A program made the translations under genes and the position numbers. A stretch of DNA of 64,000 nt from Oenanthe sinensis (lineage: Eukaryota > Streptophyta > Magnoliopsida > Apiales > Apiaceae). The DNA lies in the NCBI GenBank assembly GCA_028671895.1, contig JAPMAC010000221.1, positions 1,798,001 to 1,862,000 of the forward strand. The letters run 5' to 3'. Position 1 is the first letter of the stretch. Every line of letters begins with the position of its first letter. This document shows positions 10,682 through 22,561 of the stretch, piece by piece. The notes under the pieces are model-generated. The model saw nothing but the letters and a program-made list of their open reading frames with translations, made no database searches and was not told the origin of the DNA.

Positions 10682-13600
10682 GTGCAGGGAAACAGGAAAA
10701 GAAATCTCTGGTATCTGGATAGTGGATTTTCTAGACACATGACTGGAGATTTGTCCCTGCTCACAAAGTTTGTGGAAAAGGCGGGCCCAGAAGTTACTTT
10801 TGGAGATAATAGCAAAGATTTTACTCTGGGATATTGCTCAATTGCTAAAGAAAATGTTATCATTGAACCTGTAGCACTGGTTGATGGATTGAAGCACAAT
10901 TTGCTCAGTATTAGTCAACTGTGTGATAATGGAAATGGTGTATGGTTTTCAACTGGATCATGCATCATAGCCAACAAAGAATCTGGTGAAATTCTCTTAA
11001 CTAGTGAAAGAAAGGGAAATGTCTATGTGGCTGACTTTAACTCTGTAAAGGCAAACTCAATGACATGCCTACTTAGCAAAGCCAATATAGATGTAAGTTG
11101 GATTTGGCACAAGAAGCTAGCCCATTTAAATTTCAAAGCCATGAATCAATTGGTTAGAAAGAATCTGGTTAGAGGCATTCCACATATGGAATTCACCAAG
11201 CATGGACTATATAATGCCTGTCAAAAGGGAAAACAAAGGAAAGCATCATTCGAGTCAAAGTCATAATCATCAATTGACAAGCCATTAGAATTACTGCACA
11301 TGGATTTATTTGGTCCAGTCAACATCATGTCAATTGCCAAAAAAATATGCTTTAGTCATTGTGGATGACTTCAAAAGATATACATGGGTATATTTCTTAC
11401 ATTCTAAGGATAGGGCAGTCAAATTCTTTATCAATCATGTGAAAAATGTTGACAATGACACTGAATGGAAGGTCAAAAAAATTAGAAGTGATAATGGTAC
11501 TGAATTCAAGAATGCAACAATGAAAGAATTCTATGAAGAAAAAGGTATGACTCATTATTTCTCTGTACTAAGGACTCCATAGCAAAATGGAGTAGTTGAA
11601 AGGAAAAATAGGACCTTGATTGAAGCTGCTAGAATTATGTTAGAAGAAACAAAACTTCCTATATATTTCTGGGCAGAAGCAATTAATACTGCTTGCTACA
11701 CTCAAAATATTTCCATGGTCAATCAAATTCAAGGCAAAACACCATATCAGTTGATGAAGAAAGACAAGAAGCCAATAGTTAATTTCCTTCTTGTCTTTGG
11801 ATGCAAATTCTTTATACTAAGGAATCAAGGTGAAAATTTGGGAAAATTTGAAGCCAAGGCTGATGAAGCTATATTTATTGGATATGAAATAATAACCAAA
11901 GCTTACAGAGTCTATAATCTTAGATTACACATTGTTATGGAATCTATGCATGTAGTCTTTGATGATAAGTAAATTCAAGGGTTGTTTGATGACGGATTTC
12001 ATGAACTATTACACTTTGAAAAAGAATCGACAAGTAATAGTGAAGATAATGATGATGGTGTGGAAATTTTAAGAAATCAAGTACCTAGAATCTCCCCATC
12101 AATTGATGTCAATACATCAACAGATAACTTATGAGTTGATAATCATCAATCGACTGATAATACATCAATTGATAATCATTCGATGGATAACAATTCTACA
12201 CAACAGTCTTCAAGAAGAGTGTCCATCTGAGAGAGAGGGTTCTCAAATGATCAATCACATCACAATGATCATAACAATTCCAATGATCAAGAAGCATCAT
12301 CATCAAGGACAAATTTACCATCACAAAAGAAATGAACAAAAAGTCATCCCTTTGAATTAATTATTGGAGATGCAAATGATGGTGTCAAAACTAGAAGTGC
12401 AACTCAAAATGAATGCTTGTGTAGTAGCTTCATGTCTCAAGAAGAACAAAAAAGGATTGAAGAAGCCTTGAATGATCCTGATTGGATAATTGCTACGCAA
12501 GAAGAGTTGAATCAATTTGAAAGAAACAAGGTATGGAAGCTAGTGCTAAAACCAAAGAACAAGTCTGTTATTGGTACAAAATGGGTGTTCAGAAATAAAA
12601 TGGATGAATCTGGTACAGTGACAAGGAATAAGGCAAGATTAGTGGCAAAGGGCTACTCACAAGAAGAAGGCATAGATTTTGATGAAACATTTTCATCTGT
12701 TACAAGGTTGGAAGCAATCAGAATCTTTCTAGCATATGTTGCTCATGCTAATTTCAAGGTGTATCAGATGGATGTGAAAAGTACTTTTCTCAATGGGGAA
12801 CTAGAAGAAGAAGTATATGTAGAACAACCTCCTGGTTTCATTGATCCTGTTCATCCTGGATTTGTATACTATCTTCTCAAGGTACTTTATGGATTGAAAC
12901 AAACACCTAGAGCCTGGTATAACACATTATCTAAATTCTTGATTGAGAATCACTTCACAAGAGGTACCGTTGATAAAACTCTCTTTCATAAAAATGTTAG
13001 TGGCTCTATGATTCTTGTTCAAATCTATGTAGATGACATTATTTTTGGTTCAACTAATGAGAAACTTTGTCAAAATTTTGCTAAGTTGATGCAGAGTAAA
13101 TATGAAATAAGCATGATGGGAGAACTTAACTATTTTCTTGGTTTGCAAGTCAAACAAGTCAAAGATAGTATTTTCATAAATCAAACTAAATATATTTCAG
13201 ATTTATTAAAGAGATTTGATTTACATGAATGTTCTTCTGCAAAAACTCTCATGGCCACTACAAATAAACTTGAATTGAATACTAAGGAAGCTAAAGTGGA
13301 TATTTCAAGTTATAGAGGCATGGTTGGCTCATTACTTTATTTAACTGCAAGTAAGCCAGACATAATGTTTGCTGCATGTCTTTGTGCTAGGTTTCAGGCT
13401 GATCCTAGAGAATCTCATTTGATTGCAATAAAAAGAATATTCAGATATCTCAAAAGAACTCCAAATCTTGGAATTTGGTACCCTAGAGATTCTGGATTTG
13501 ATCTAATTGGTTATTCAGATGCAGACTATGCAGGTTACAGAATTGACAGAAAAAGTACTACAAGCACCTGTCAATTTCTAGGAAACAAGCTTGTATCATG

Positions 13601-13969
13601 GTTTAGCAAGAAACAAAATTCAGTGTCTACATCTACTGTAGAAGCTGAATACATTGCAGCTAGAAGTTGCTGTGGACAAATGTTATGGATGAGGAATCAA
13701 CTATTTGACTATGGGTTCAACATGAACAAAATTCCTATTTTCTGTGACAACATAAGTGCCATTGCAATAACATAAAATCCTGTGCAACATTCCAGAACCA
13801 AGCACGTTGACATAAGGTATCACTTTATTAGGGAACATGTAATGAATGGTACAGTTGAATTACATTTTGTCCCTAGTGAAAGATAACTTGCAGACATTTT
13901 TACCAAACCATTAGATGAATCTACTTTCAATAGATTGGTCTGTGATTTAGGTATGCTTAACTATATTTA
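10682..13969 (+). pseudogene. pol: Element C pol: protease, integrase, reverse transcriptase, RNase H; broken
   Basis: Protease has DSGFSRHMTGD near 10720. The pre-integrase region carries WIWHKKLAHLNF near 11100. A run of seven A at about 11338 coincides with a frameshift before YALVIVDD, and TAA at 11264-11266 precedes it. Integrase has IRSDNGTEFKN, then TAG at 11580-11582 in the conserved Pro-Gln-Gln-Asn-Gly site, then VERKNRTL. A hinge of repeated SID/STD/SMD codons (about 12020-12200) contains further stops. Reverse transcriptase is open from about 12360, with YVDDIIFGSTN near 13030. RNase H has stops at 13773-13775 and 13884-13886, and the gene ends at TAA 13967-13969. Confidence 0.9.
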
Positions 13970-14757
13970 ATCTATTGAATGTCTGACAAGTTATGTTTTT
14001 ATATTAATTGTTGCCATTGACTATGTTAATCTATTGATTCTTCCATAATCAATTGATAAACATTTTACTTATCAATGGATATTTGAAGCTATCGACAGAT
14101 AAATATATCAATTAATGATATATTTGCTTATCGATGGATCTTTGTAGCTATCGACAGATAAATATATCAATTGATGATATATTTGCTTATCAATGGATCC
14201 TTGTAGCTATCGACAGATAAATATATCAATTGATGATATATTTACTTATCGATGGATATTTGTAGCTATCGACAGATAAATATATCAATTGATGATATAT
14301 TTATTTATCGATGGATAAGAGTACCTGTCGATGGATAAGTTAATTACCAATCGATGACCTGGAATTTTAAGGGGTCCATGTCATTAATCGACTTGTACAA
14401 AATCTAGCCGTTGATTACTTATTTTATCAATTAACTAATACATACATTCATGTAGGTATAACAGTCGATTACCAAAAATGGTAATTTCTACTTTTCGATC
14501 ATTTTTCTTCCAACGGTCGAATAAGTTCTATTTTGAGTAAGAAATTGATTGTGAACTCAGTAAATATAAATAGTGAGATTAAAACATCTTTTAATTCTTA
14601 CTTGCAATTTTACTAACGATTTCTCTATCTCAATCTTCTAACTCACTCTGTATTTATCTCTTGCTAAGAACCCTAATTTAATACTGTCTAATTATTGTTT
14701 CTAATTATTACTAACAAGTTTTCTAGTTAATTCTTATCTATATCTTTAAACACAATT
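13970..14757 (+). repeat. Element C pol-ORF3 spacer with 59-bp tandem repeat
   Basis: Between the pol stop and the ORF3 start lies about 790 bp of AT-rich sequence. Around 14088-14340 there are about four 59-bp units, each with CTATCGACAGATAAATATAT, ATCAATTGATGATATATTT and CTTATCGATGGAT. Single motif copies continue to about 14480. No other gene is visible. Confidence 0.88.
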
Positions 14758-17243
14758 ATGGCATCATCAAAGAAAGTCTCACAATTAGGATTCTACTATG
14801 AGCTCAACAACTTCGTTGCTTGCACTATGGTGGAGGAAACCTTAACAGAATTCCATCCTCTAGTGGAATTTCTAAGGAGAAGGATTTCAAAGGCCCCCTC
14901 GAAAGCACCAAAAATAGTGTCCAATCTAGTTGAAGAGTTCTGGACAACAGTAGAAGTAACAGATGATTTTTCTTCAATCTCCTTTGATTGCAAAGGATAA
15001 AGGTATATTCTAACCACTGTGGTCTTGGGTGAGTGTTTAAACATTCCTGCAAATAATATAGAAAATGCACCCACTAACACAGAGATAAGAAGCATGCTTA
15101 GAGAAATCAATTACACTGCTCCTGATGCTAGTCTAGGTAGTATTGTTATAAAGAATCTAAGAAAAGAATGGTCATATTTCTTTGATGCTATAATAAAGTA
15201 TTTTTCTGGTAAAGTTAGTAATTTTGATGCAATAACAACAAGTATGCAACAAGTAGGTTATAGCATTTTATATGATAGATATCGCAATTTAGGAAGCCTG
15301 TTACTCAATGAAATATCTGTCAAATTGGGAAACAAGGTTAATAGATCTAATCATATTTATTATACTAGATTTATCATGATTATTATTAACCATTTTGTTA
15401 AGGATATTGAAATTGACAGGAGTACAGAAACCTTTGATTGCCGTGTTCAAAACAAAAGGGTCTTCAAAGACTTGGTAAGAATCAATCTTCACAGTAATGT
15501 GGAATTGATTTATCCACCTTTTGTTCATGTATTCATCTCAATCCTAACTTCTTCCAATCCCCAATCTTCTTTGCCTTCTATGGCTATGGAGGGTGTTAGT
15601 AATGACCCTAACCCTTCTACCCAAGCCACACATCAAATTTCAAAACCCAAATCTAAAAAGCCAACCTCAACAGGTTCCCAAAAACCTGCTGTTATTAAAA
15701 CAAAGAAAAGAAAAACACTTGTTGTGGTAGATAGATTAGAGGAGGATGTAAGTGGTGAGGGAACTGGGGAACATAAAAGAACCTAGAAGAATAAGGAGAG
15801 TGAGGGTGTGGAACCTCAACCAAGCCACTCCACAGTCTCTCAAAAGACTGTGGATGTTAATATGGAAAATACACCTCTATTGTCATCTTCTCAAAAGGAT
15901 GACAATATTGAAAATAGCCCACAACCAGGGGCACAGAACCAAATTAGGGACACACCATCCAAAGTTTCTAAAACCTATGGTAGGAGAGAAAAGAAAGTGA
16001 CCTTTGCACAAAAGGAATCACACACTACAAAATCATAGGAAACTGTGGTGGAGCCTTCTCAAAGTCAGTTTGATGCATCTCATATAAATGATGAGATGCA
16101 GCCCCATTCTCTCTCAATTCCAATTCCTTCTATTCTTCTTTCCCCATCTCACCAAATTTCTTCAGAAAATGTTCTAATAGACAATCAGACATTTCCAGAT
16201 TCTCCATATTTATTTTTCAAGGAGAAGCCAACACTCTCTTCTGAATTTTCTTCCCAGGAAATTCAGGATTCCATATCTCATATCATTTCAAATATCACTT
16301 CTCAAATCAATATTTCAACTATTTCTACTCCATCAATTGATGTTCCTTCATCAATTGATATTCAACCATCGACTGATAAGCCATTGATCGATACTCAAGA
16401 TCAATCGATGGGTATGCATCAATCGATGGATATCTCAAACACTTCAACTGATAATATCTTAACATCAATTGATGCTCAATCAATTGATCTTGCACAAACA
16501 CTCTTAGGATTGAGTGAGTTGAGTGAGAGGCAGGATTGCAGCCTAGCAAAAGGAGAGGGAGTGAGTGAGGTCATTCTTAGTTCTTTCAGGAATGTGAGAG
16601 AAATACTTGAGGGCCCCATAAGAGTTTGACAATGAATTGATGACAGAGGAGGAAATAGTCAAGGAGATAGGGGGAGTATCCAATGAAGAAGCAAGTGGGA
16701 GTGGGATTAATAAGGAAATTGAAGATGAAGCTGATGCTGGTGAATTGGATCCACAGAATTTTATCCATCCTGATCCACAATATCAAGGGTTTGCTGCTTC
16801 AAGTAACAGGGATGCAGAACAACTATTGGGAATTGATCATATAGAACAAAGGACCAGGAATCTGAAAGAGAGTATTTCCAATACAACGGACACATGTTAT
16901 ATGGAACCTGAGGAGTTGGAAGATGATTCTGATGAGGAGCCATGGATGAACACAATTGATGGTTCCTTAGAAGCTGCTGAAACTGAGATTCTTTCTCAAT
17001 ATAGGAGGGCAATGGTGGAAGAAGAAATTGAAGATCCCAATCAAAGGAGAATTGCTCACTATATGAGGGACTCACTGAAAATTCAAAAGATCACAGTGAC
17101 ATGAGTGAAGAGAGAATTGGAGATCATCAAGGGTTCTATCACATCTAACAAGGATGCATCGGAGAGAAGGTTGGATGAGAAGCTACCAATTAACACTATG
17201 GGTCAAATCAAGGACAAGTTTTTCAAGGAATCCAAGAATTTTG
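14758..17243 (+). pseudogene. Element C ORF3 (envelope-like), 5' part
   Basis: ATG 14758 follows a spacer in the same position as in D. One frame runs to 16629 with in-frame stops at 14998, 15784 and 16036; a shift near 16630 moves reading to another frame that continues (stop at 17102) to the E insertion. The N-terminal domain includes EWSYFFDAIIKYF and a conserved MQQVGYSILYDRY block shared in pattern with D and H. A basic cluster (KTKKRKTLVVVD) near 15700 looks like a nuclear localisation signal. Residues encoded at 16325-16495 are repeated SID/STD/SMD from the family motif. The role is unknown; no hydrophobic membrane span is seen. Confidence 0.78.
17239..17243. repeat. Target site duplication TTTTG, left copy (E in C)
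   Basis: TTTTG directly precedes the TGTTAGTAATTG start of the E LTR and recurs at 47508-47512 directly after the E right LTR end. Removing E and one copy rejoins the C ORF3 frame. Confidence 0.92.
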
Positions 17244-18090
17244 TGTTAGTAATTGTGCTCTAGAGACAATACTTTTTATATTTTAAGGAAAATATTTATT
17301 ATTAAGGATTATGTTTTATTGATTATTATTTATTTATTATGTTTTATTTACTGTGTAATAAATAGAAAGCATAATAAATGTCCTTTGAATTTTGATACGT
17401 ATTATATATCTTTAAGTATGTGAATTAGATATTAAAATTGTTGCCAACATAATAATAACCTACAGGGTCACACACAAAGAACGCTTGAAAGAGAAATAAT
17501 TTAAATTGTGAATTTAAGTTAAATAAGTAATTTATTTTATTTATGATATTAATTAAGTATGACTTAATTAATCATATAAATAGAATAAATGAATTATTTA
17601 AACTAATTCCAAAATTAATAATTATTTAATTAAGTGAGACTTAAATAAATAATTTAGAATTTTGGATTAGTATTAATTATAATTAGATTATAATTAGAAA
17701 ACTTATTCCTCTCTCTATATAATCTCTTTATGGGCTGATTTAATAAGTGAGACATATTTTTACTAAAACCCTAGCCGTTTTGAGAAAAGAGGAAGATAGA
17801 GAGAGAGAGAGAGAGAAACAGTTTTCGGGTGCTAGTACACATCAATCCTTCATGAAAAGTGTTCGTGTGGATACCGTAGAGTGTAGATCGCGAGAGCGGG
17901 ATACGTGGTGATTAAACAAATTTTGAACCTCCATTAATCTTTCATTAATGAACTGTTAAAGTTTCTAAAGGTATTTATTCTTTATCTCCGAATTAAATCT
18001 TTTATTTTCGCATGAATCCTGCGGAGGGTTTCGCTATTTTGATTTATTTTTCACGTTTATTCTGCTGCGTTTGTGCCTCGAAACCCTTTA
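17244..18090 (+). repeat. 5' LTR of element E (847 bp)
   Basis: It starts TGTTAGTAATTG after the duplication TTTTG and ends CCCTTTA at 18090 (right copy ends CCCTTCA). From about 17420 it aligns with 46850-47507, including ACCTACAGGGTCACACAC and GGATCCTGCGGAGG-like blocks. A stretch found in the right LTR (about 46555-46848) is absent here, so this copy carries an internal deletion or the two differ by rearrangement. A GA microsatellite lies near 17797. Confidence 0.88.
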
Positions 18091-18091
18091 A

Positions 18092-18104
18092 TGGCATCAG
18101 AGCT
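18092..18104 (+). promoter_or_regulatory. Primer-binding site of element E
   Basis: TGGCATCAGAGCT one base after the LTR. It matches the initiator tRNA-Met complement with one change (C for T at the fourth base), giving plus orientation. Confidence 0.8.
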
Positions 18105-18191
18105 ACTTGCGAAACGTTTTAATTCGGTTATGTGCTTAATAGGTTTCGATATATAAGCATGTATGCGATCAATCATGATTTTGTATTGATA

Positions 18192-18196
18192 CAATA
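18192..18196. repeat. Target site duplication CAATA, left copy (D in E)
   Basis: CAATA precedes the D 5' LTR and recurs at 33192-33196 after the D 3' LTR, proving that D integrated into the E leader as a unit. Confidence 0.95.
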
Positions 18197-19355
18197 TGAA
18201 AGGCAGAGTGTCTAAACTTGTAACACTATAACTTATGTAACTCAACTAAAAGAAAAGATACTTAACCAGAAGACAATCAAGAACATGAAGTCACAAAGAA
18301 ATCAATGTTAGCTATGAAGACAAGGTAATTGATACAATTCAATTTGTTAACTATGATCAAACAAAGAGGAAATCATTGAAAGAAGTTCAAGACAAAGTTG
18401 TTCATGCCTCAGTGGTTTGTAACTTAAAGATTCAAGATCATAACTATCAGTATCAATAAGTCAAATTGATTTCAAGTGAACAAGAAGGAAAGCAATGATT
18501 GGAAAGCCACATTACTAATTGAAAATGGTAATCTATTCAAGAAGCAGAGACACTATCAAGACTAGTCACTTATGAATCAGACCATTGCATCAAGTGTCAG
18601 GACATTGATAGTATGTTTATGTTAGTAATAGAGATCCTAGTTCAAAGAGCTTGTTGAAGAATTTGGAAAACATAAAGAAATCACAAGTTCAAAATGCTGC
18701 ATTGAAGTTTCAAGTTGAAGCCCAGAATTTTTCTAAGTACAAAATGTTCGAGATGGCCAAGTAGAATATTCCTATGTAGAATATTCGACTTAAATGTTCG
18801 AGATGGCCAAGTAGAATATTCCTATGTAGAATATTCGACTTAAATGTTCGAGATGACCAAGTAGAACATTCCTATGTAGAATATTCAAGATAGATATTCG
18901 AGATGGCCAAGTAGAAGTTCTCAAGTAGATGTTCTACATGAAGGGCAGTTTCAACATGACACATGGCATCATCTAATTGGCAGATTTCCAAGCTTTCAAG
19001 ATTAGATATGATTTATGTGGACATCATTGGGCCACGTATATCTTAATCTTTGAAGACTACAATACATAGATTACAAGTAGTATAAATAGAAGTACTTGTG
19101 TATTTTTTTCAAAAAGCAATATTTTTAAGATAAACACTTGTAAAAGAGAGATAGAGTATTCACAGAGCTTAGTATCATTTACTACCCTCTTTACTTCTAG
19201 TGTACTTTGTAAAGAATGTTGTAGCAACCCTTTCAAGTTATATGTAAGACATATATTCCTTGAATCATCGTGTTCATTTATTACATAGTATTTATTGCTT
19301 CATTAATTCGAAAAGTTTTATTCACCCCCCCTCTACAACACATTTGGACCTAACA
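18197..19355 (+). repeat. 5' LTR of element D (1159 bp)
   Basis: It starts TGAAAGGCAGAG and ends GGACCTAACA. U3 carries about three 50-bp units (18745-18900) with GTTCGAGATGGCCAAGTAG and AGAATATTCGACTTAAATG. A TATA box is at 19081-19088. The C-rich CACCCCCCCTCTAC stretch near the 3' end is shared with the other SIRE-type LTRs here. Confidence 0.97.
19081..19088 (+). promoter_or_regulatory. TATA box of D 5' LTR
   Basis: TATAAATA about 180 bases downstream of the 50-bp motif units and 275 bases before the LTR end, repeated at 32913-32920 in the 3' LTR. It marks the likely U3/R start of transcription about 30 bases later. Confidence 0.75.
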
Positions 19356-20113
19356 ATTGGTATCAGAGCCTCATGTTTAATATACAAAACATAGATCCTT
19401 GTGCTTGGTAGAAGATTAGTGAGTTTTCATCTACAAATCTACTTTTCAAGTTCTTCTCGAAAAGAGTGCTCAAATTTGTTTGACAGAGAAAACTCACTCT
19501 AAAAATTATTTAAATACTCCGGGTGTGATTACTTAGCTTGGGTGGACTTTAGATAATTTTTGTGAATTATTCTGGGTACTTTGATTTTTGGTGTTCTTCA
19601 AGGAGTCATCACTGTTCTTGATAAAGAAGATAAACCCAGCAACTTTTGATTACCTTTTCAAGAGACATAAAGTTAAAAAGGTGTTATTGGCTTTTGATTT
19701 GACATAAATCTCACAACAAAAAGTGTTACAGAAGATATTCAGTACCTAGCACGTGGGTTAGGTGAGTTAGGTGAGAAAAGCCACAAAAGTCAAAAAGTGT
19801 GAAAAGTAATATTGTTTATTCAATATTAAAAGTGACCTTCAGCAAATTTTTTCCAAGGACAAAAGTTCTACTTGGAATATTCTACTTGAATATTCTACTT
19901 GGAATATTCTACTTGGACAAAAGTTCTACTTAGAAAAATTCGACTTGGGAAGTTCTAGATAGATATTCTACTTAGCCTAGTCTTGGGTACTTAGAAATTT
20001 TTTTTGTGTCCAGAATTTGAACCTTGATTTATTTTAAGATAATTTAATTTTCTTTTAATTACTACTCAAGTAATAAGAAAAGTTTATTATCTTTACTTTA
20101 AATCCGCATTAAG
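19356..20113 (+). promoter_or_regulatory. D leader with primer-binding site (19358-19370) and motif copies
   Basis: TGGTATCAGAGCC at 19358-19370 is the initiator tRNA-Met primer site. The remaining leader has no ORF. Between 19868 and 19975 it holds repeated GTTCTACTTGGAATATTC and AGTTCTAGATAGATATTC blocks, relatives of the LTR motif. Confidence 0.9.
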
Positions 20114-22561
20114 ATGGCACCTAAAAACAATTTCAAGATTCCAATGTTCGACTGAGATCATTATGAAGAATGAGTGTTGAGAGTGAAACTTTACCTTGAG
20201 TCCGTCAATCCTGAATATCTGGAAGTCCTCGATAAAGGTAAATTTGTACCAATGGTTGTTGTTCCTGAGCATATGGAAGGAGATGTGGTAGTACCACAAC
20301 GGTCTGAGCCTAAGAAGGCAGTAGACTTTTCAGATGCTGATAAGGAGCAGATATCTTTCGACACATCCGTTCGACAAACACTGATGGAATCCCTGGATCA
20401 TGAGATGTTTAACGTAGTTAAAGGACTAACTACAGCAAAGAAGATTTGGGATAAGCTAGAGGTCGTCATGGAAGGTACCTCTGAGGTCAGAAGCAACAAA
20501 ACACTTATACTCAAGATGGAGTATGACACCTTCAGGATAAGAAAAGGTGAAAGTATAACCGATGTCTATCTAAGATTCAGTCAGTTGGTTTTGGATTTGA
20601 ATCTGAGAGGTGTAACTCTCCCCGTGGTTGAAGTCAACACGAGATATCTGAGGAACCAGCCAAAAAGCATTGAACATAGAGTCTATGCTGTTAGAGAAAC
20701 CAGAGATTTGCCCACAACTACTCTGGAAGAATATTATGGAATTCTAAAGACCTATGAGCTGGAAACACTTCAAGATCAAGCATGGGATAATGATTCAAGA
20801 GGAAAAGAAGCTGCAGGGTTAGTTGCTGATGAGGTAGAGTCTAAAAAGGCAATGGTTGCAGAAAAGCCTAGGTCATCAACTGCATCACATCAAGTTGAAA
20901 ATGATGATGAGTGCACATCAAATAGTGATGACGACTACTTCACCCAAGAAGAGCTGGACAACATGGATGACAGTGTCGTGGCATACATGGCAAGGAAGTT
21001 CAGCAATATCAGATTCAGAAAGAGTAACCGACCGCAAAGTAAATCTTCATCTTACTATCGGGTTACTAGGGGTGGTGGTAGTTCACAAGGCTACAAAGGG
21101 AAAGGCAAGAGTACCAGCTACAAATCTCCTTTGGATTTCAAAATGAAGTTCAAATGTTATAACTGTGGTGAAGCTGGACATTTTGCTACAGATTGCAAGA
21201 AGCCTAAACAGACATATCCAAAAGAAACTTATGAAGCCCTCAAAAGCAAGTATGAGGCCCTGGTGAAGGAAAGACATGGAAAAAGTGCTTTAGTTGTCAC
21301 AGAAGGCAGAGCGTGGGATGATTCAGATGAGGAAGAAGTTACTCATACAACAAATTTTGCCCTTATGGCTAAGACATCAGATGAACCAGAGGTACCAGTT
21401 CTAACCCTTAAGGAAGAAATGTCTATAGATGATTATAAGGTGCAGAACGGGGCTCTTAGCGAAGAGATCTATATGTTGTGCAAAAGCCTAAATACTTCTC
21501 AAAAAGAACAGAAAACATTTGTTGCCAAATGCAGAATGCTTGAGGCAAAAGTGGAAGAATTAGAGGCTGTTTGCACTATAGATACTTCCCTAAGAGACTC
21601 TATTAAAACTTTGGAACACAAGCTCAACCTTAAAGATGAAATAGAAGCATGTCTTAGGAATAAACTAGCTGAGTTAGAAACAAAATGCGAAGCTTATAAA
21701 CTAGCAGCTAGTAAAGTAAATGTTGATAGTAGCACATTTAAGAAGATAACTGGTGTTGGTGTAGGACTTGACTATTCTAACTTATCTAAGAAAGAAGGGA
21801 AAAGGCCTGTAGACACCAGTCCCAGTGAGATTAAAAAAGAAGTACCTACAATTCTAAAATCTGCTATTAAACCAATATTCAAACACTTTGCTCCTCGAGA
21901 AGAAGAAGAGACTGATTTATTAGTTAGATATGAAATCGAGATGGAAGATCGGAAGAAAGAATAACCTGTAACTCCTACTAAATCAGTTAAAATCAAATCC
22001 CCTAAAGAAGAATCTAGACCAGGATTAGGAGCCAAGGCTGTTAAACAACAGGTTAAGAAAGAAAAGGTTGAAAAAGAGGTTAAGGTAGAAAGAATAAAGA
22101 AAGCATGTTATCACTGTAAATCCACTGAACATCTTTCTTATGCATGTAAATCTAACATGAATATTCCTGTTGCACATGCCATGCTTGTACCACACGCAAT
22201 GATTAACATGCATCAAAATCATGTACAATGTGGTCAACCTAACTGTATGCCATGCACTTTTAATGTCATTCAAACCTTCGTGAACTTGATGAATGCAACT
22301 AGTCAAACATGTTTAAATACTGCTACTAGTTCTAATGTCAAGAAGAAGCATGTAAGAGCTAAGACTGCCAGTCCTCCTAAAGTTAGGTGTGACAAGCCTT
22401 CTCCTAAGACTAACAAATCTGTTAAGTTTGACAAGGGAAAAGACAAAGTCGAAAGCTCTAAGAATGTTAAAGAAAGTGCATCTCCTGTTGTTAAAACTGA
22501 TAATTCTCGATCTTATAGAAAAGCCGGGCCCAATCAATCTTGGGTTCCGAAGAATGTCTAA
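20114..22561 (+). pseudogene. gag: Element D gag (816 codons, three in-frame stops)
   Basis: The ATG at 20114 gives MAPKNNFKIPMFD, the position and pattern of SIRE gag starts. TGA at 20153 and at 20171 stand where relatives have Trp; TAA is at 21962. Otherwise one frame runs to TAA 22559-22561. Layout: capsid-like domain (codons 20-240), acidic linker, first knuckle CYNCGEAGHFATDCKK (near 21155), coiled coil (about 21430-21720), second knuckle CYHCKSTEHLSYACKS (near 22110), Cys block CGQPNCMPCTFN (near 22230), basic Lys/Pro tail. The frame overlaps pol by 43 bases. Confidence 0.93.

Larger units (their letters stand above)
9606..17243 (+). mobile_element. Element C, 5' segment (gag C-term, pol, spacer, ORF3 part)
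   Basis: SIRE-type Ty1/copia on the plus strand, beginning in the middle of gag at 9606, so its 5' LTR, primer site and gag N-terminus are lost. It continues through pol, a repeat-bearing spacer and ORF3 until E interrupts it at 17243; the rest resumes at 47508 and ends with a 3' LTR at 50266. The family motif (ATCAATTGAT, ATCGATGGAT, ATCGACTGAT) is spread through gag, the pol hinge, spacer, ORF3 and LTR. Confidence 0.9.

Noticed and set aside
12103..12360. 85-codon frame in the C pol hinge
   Set aside because: Out of frame with pol on both sides; it is open only because the ATCAATTGAT motif is periodic.
14796..15110. Overlapping minus-strand frames opposite C ORF3 start
   Set aside because: Shadows of the plus-strand ORF3 N-terminus.
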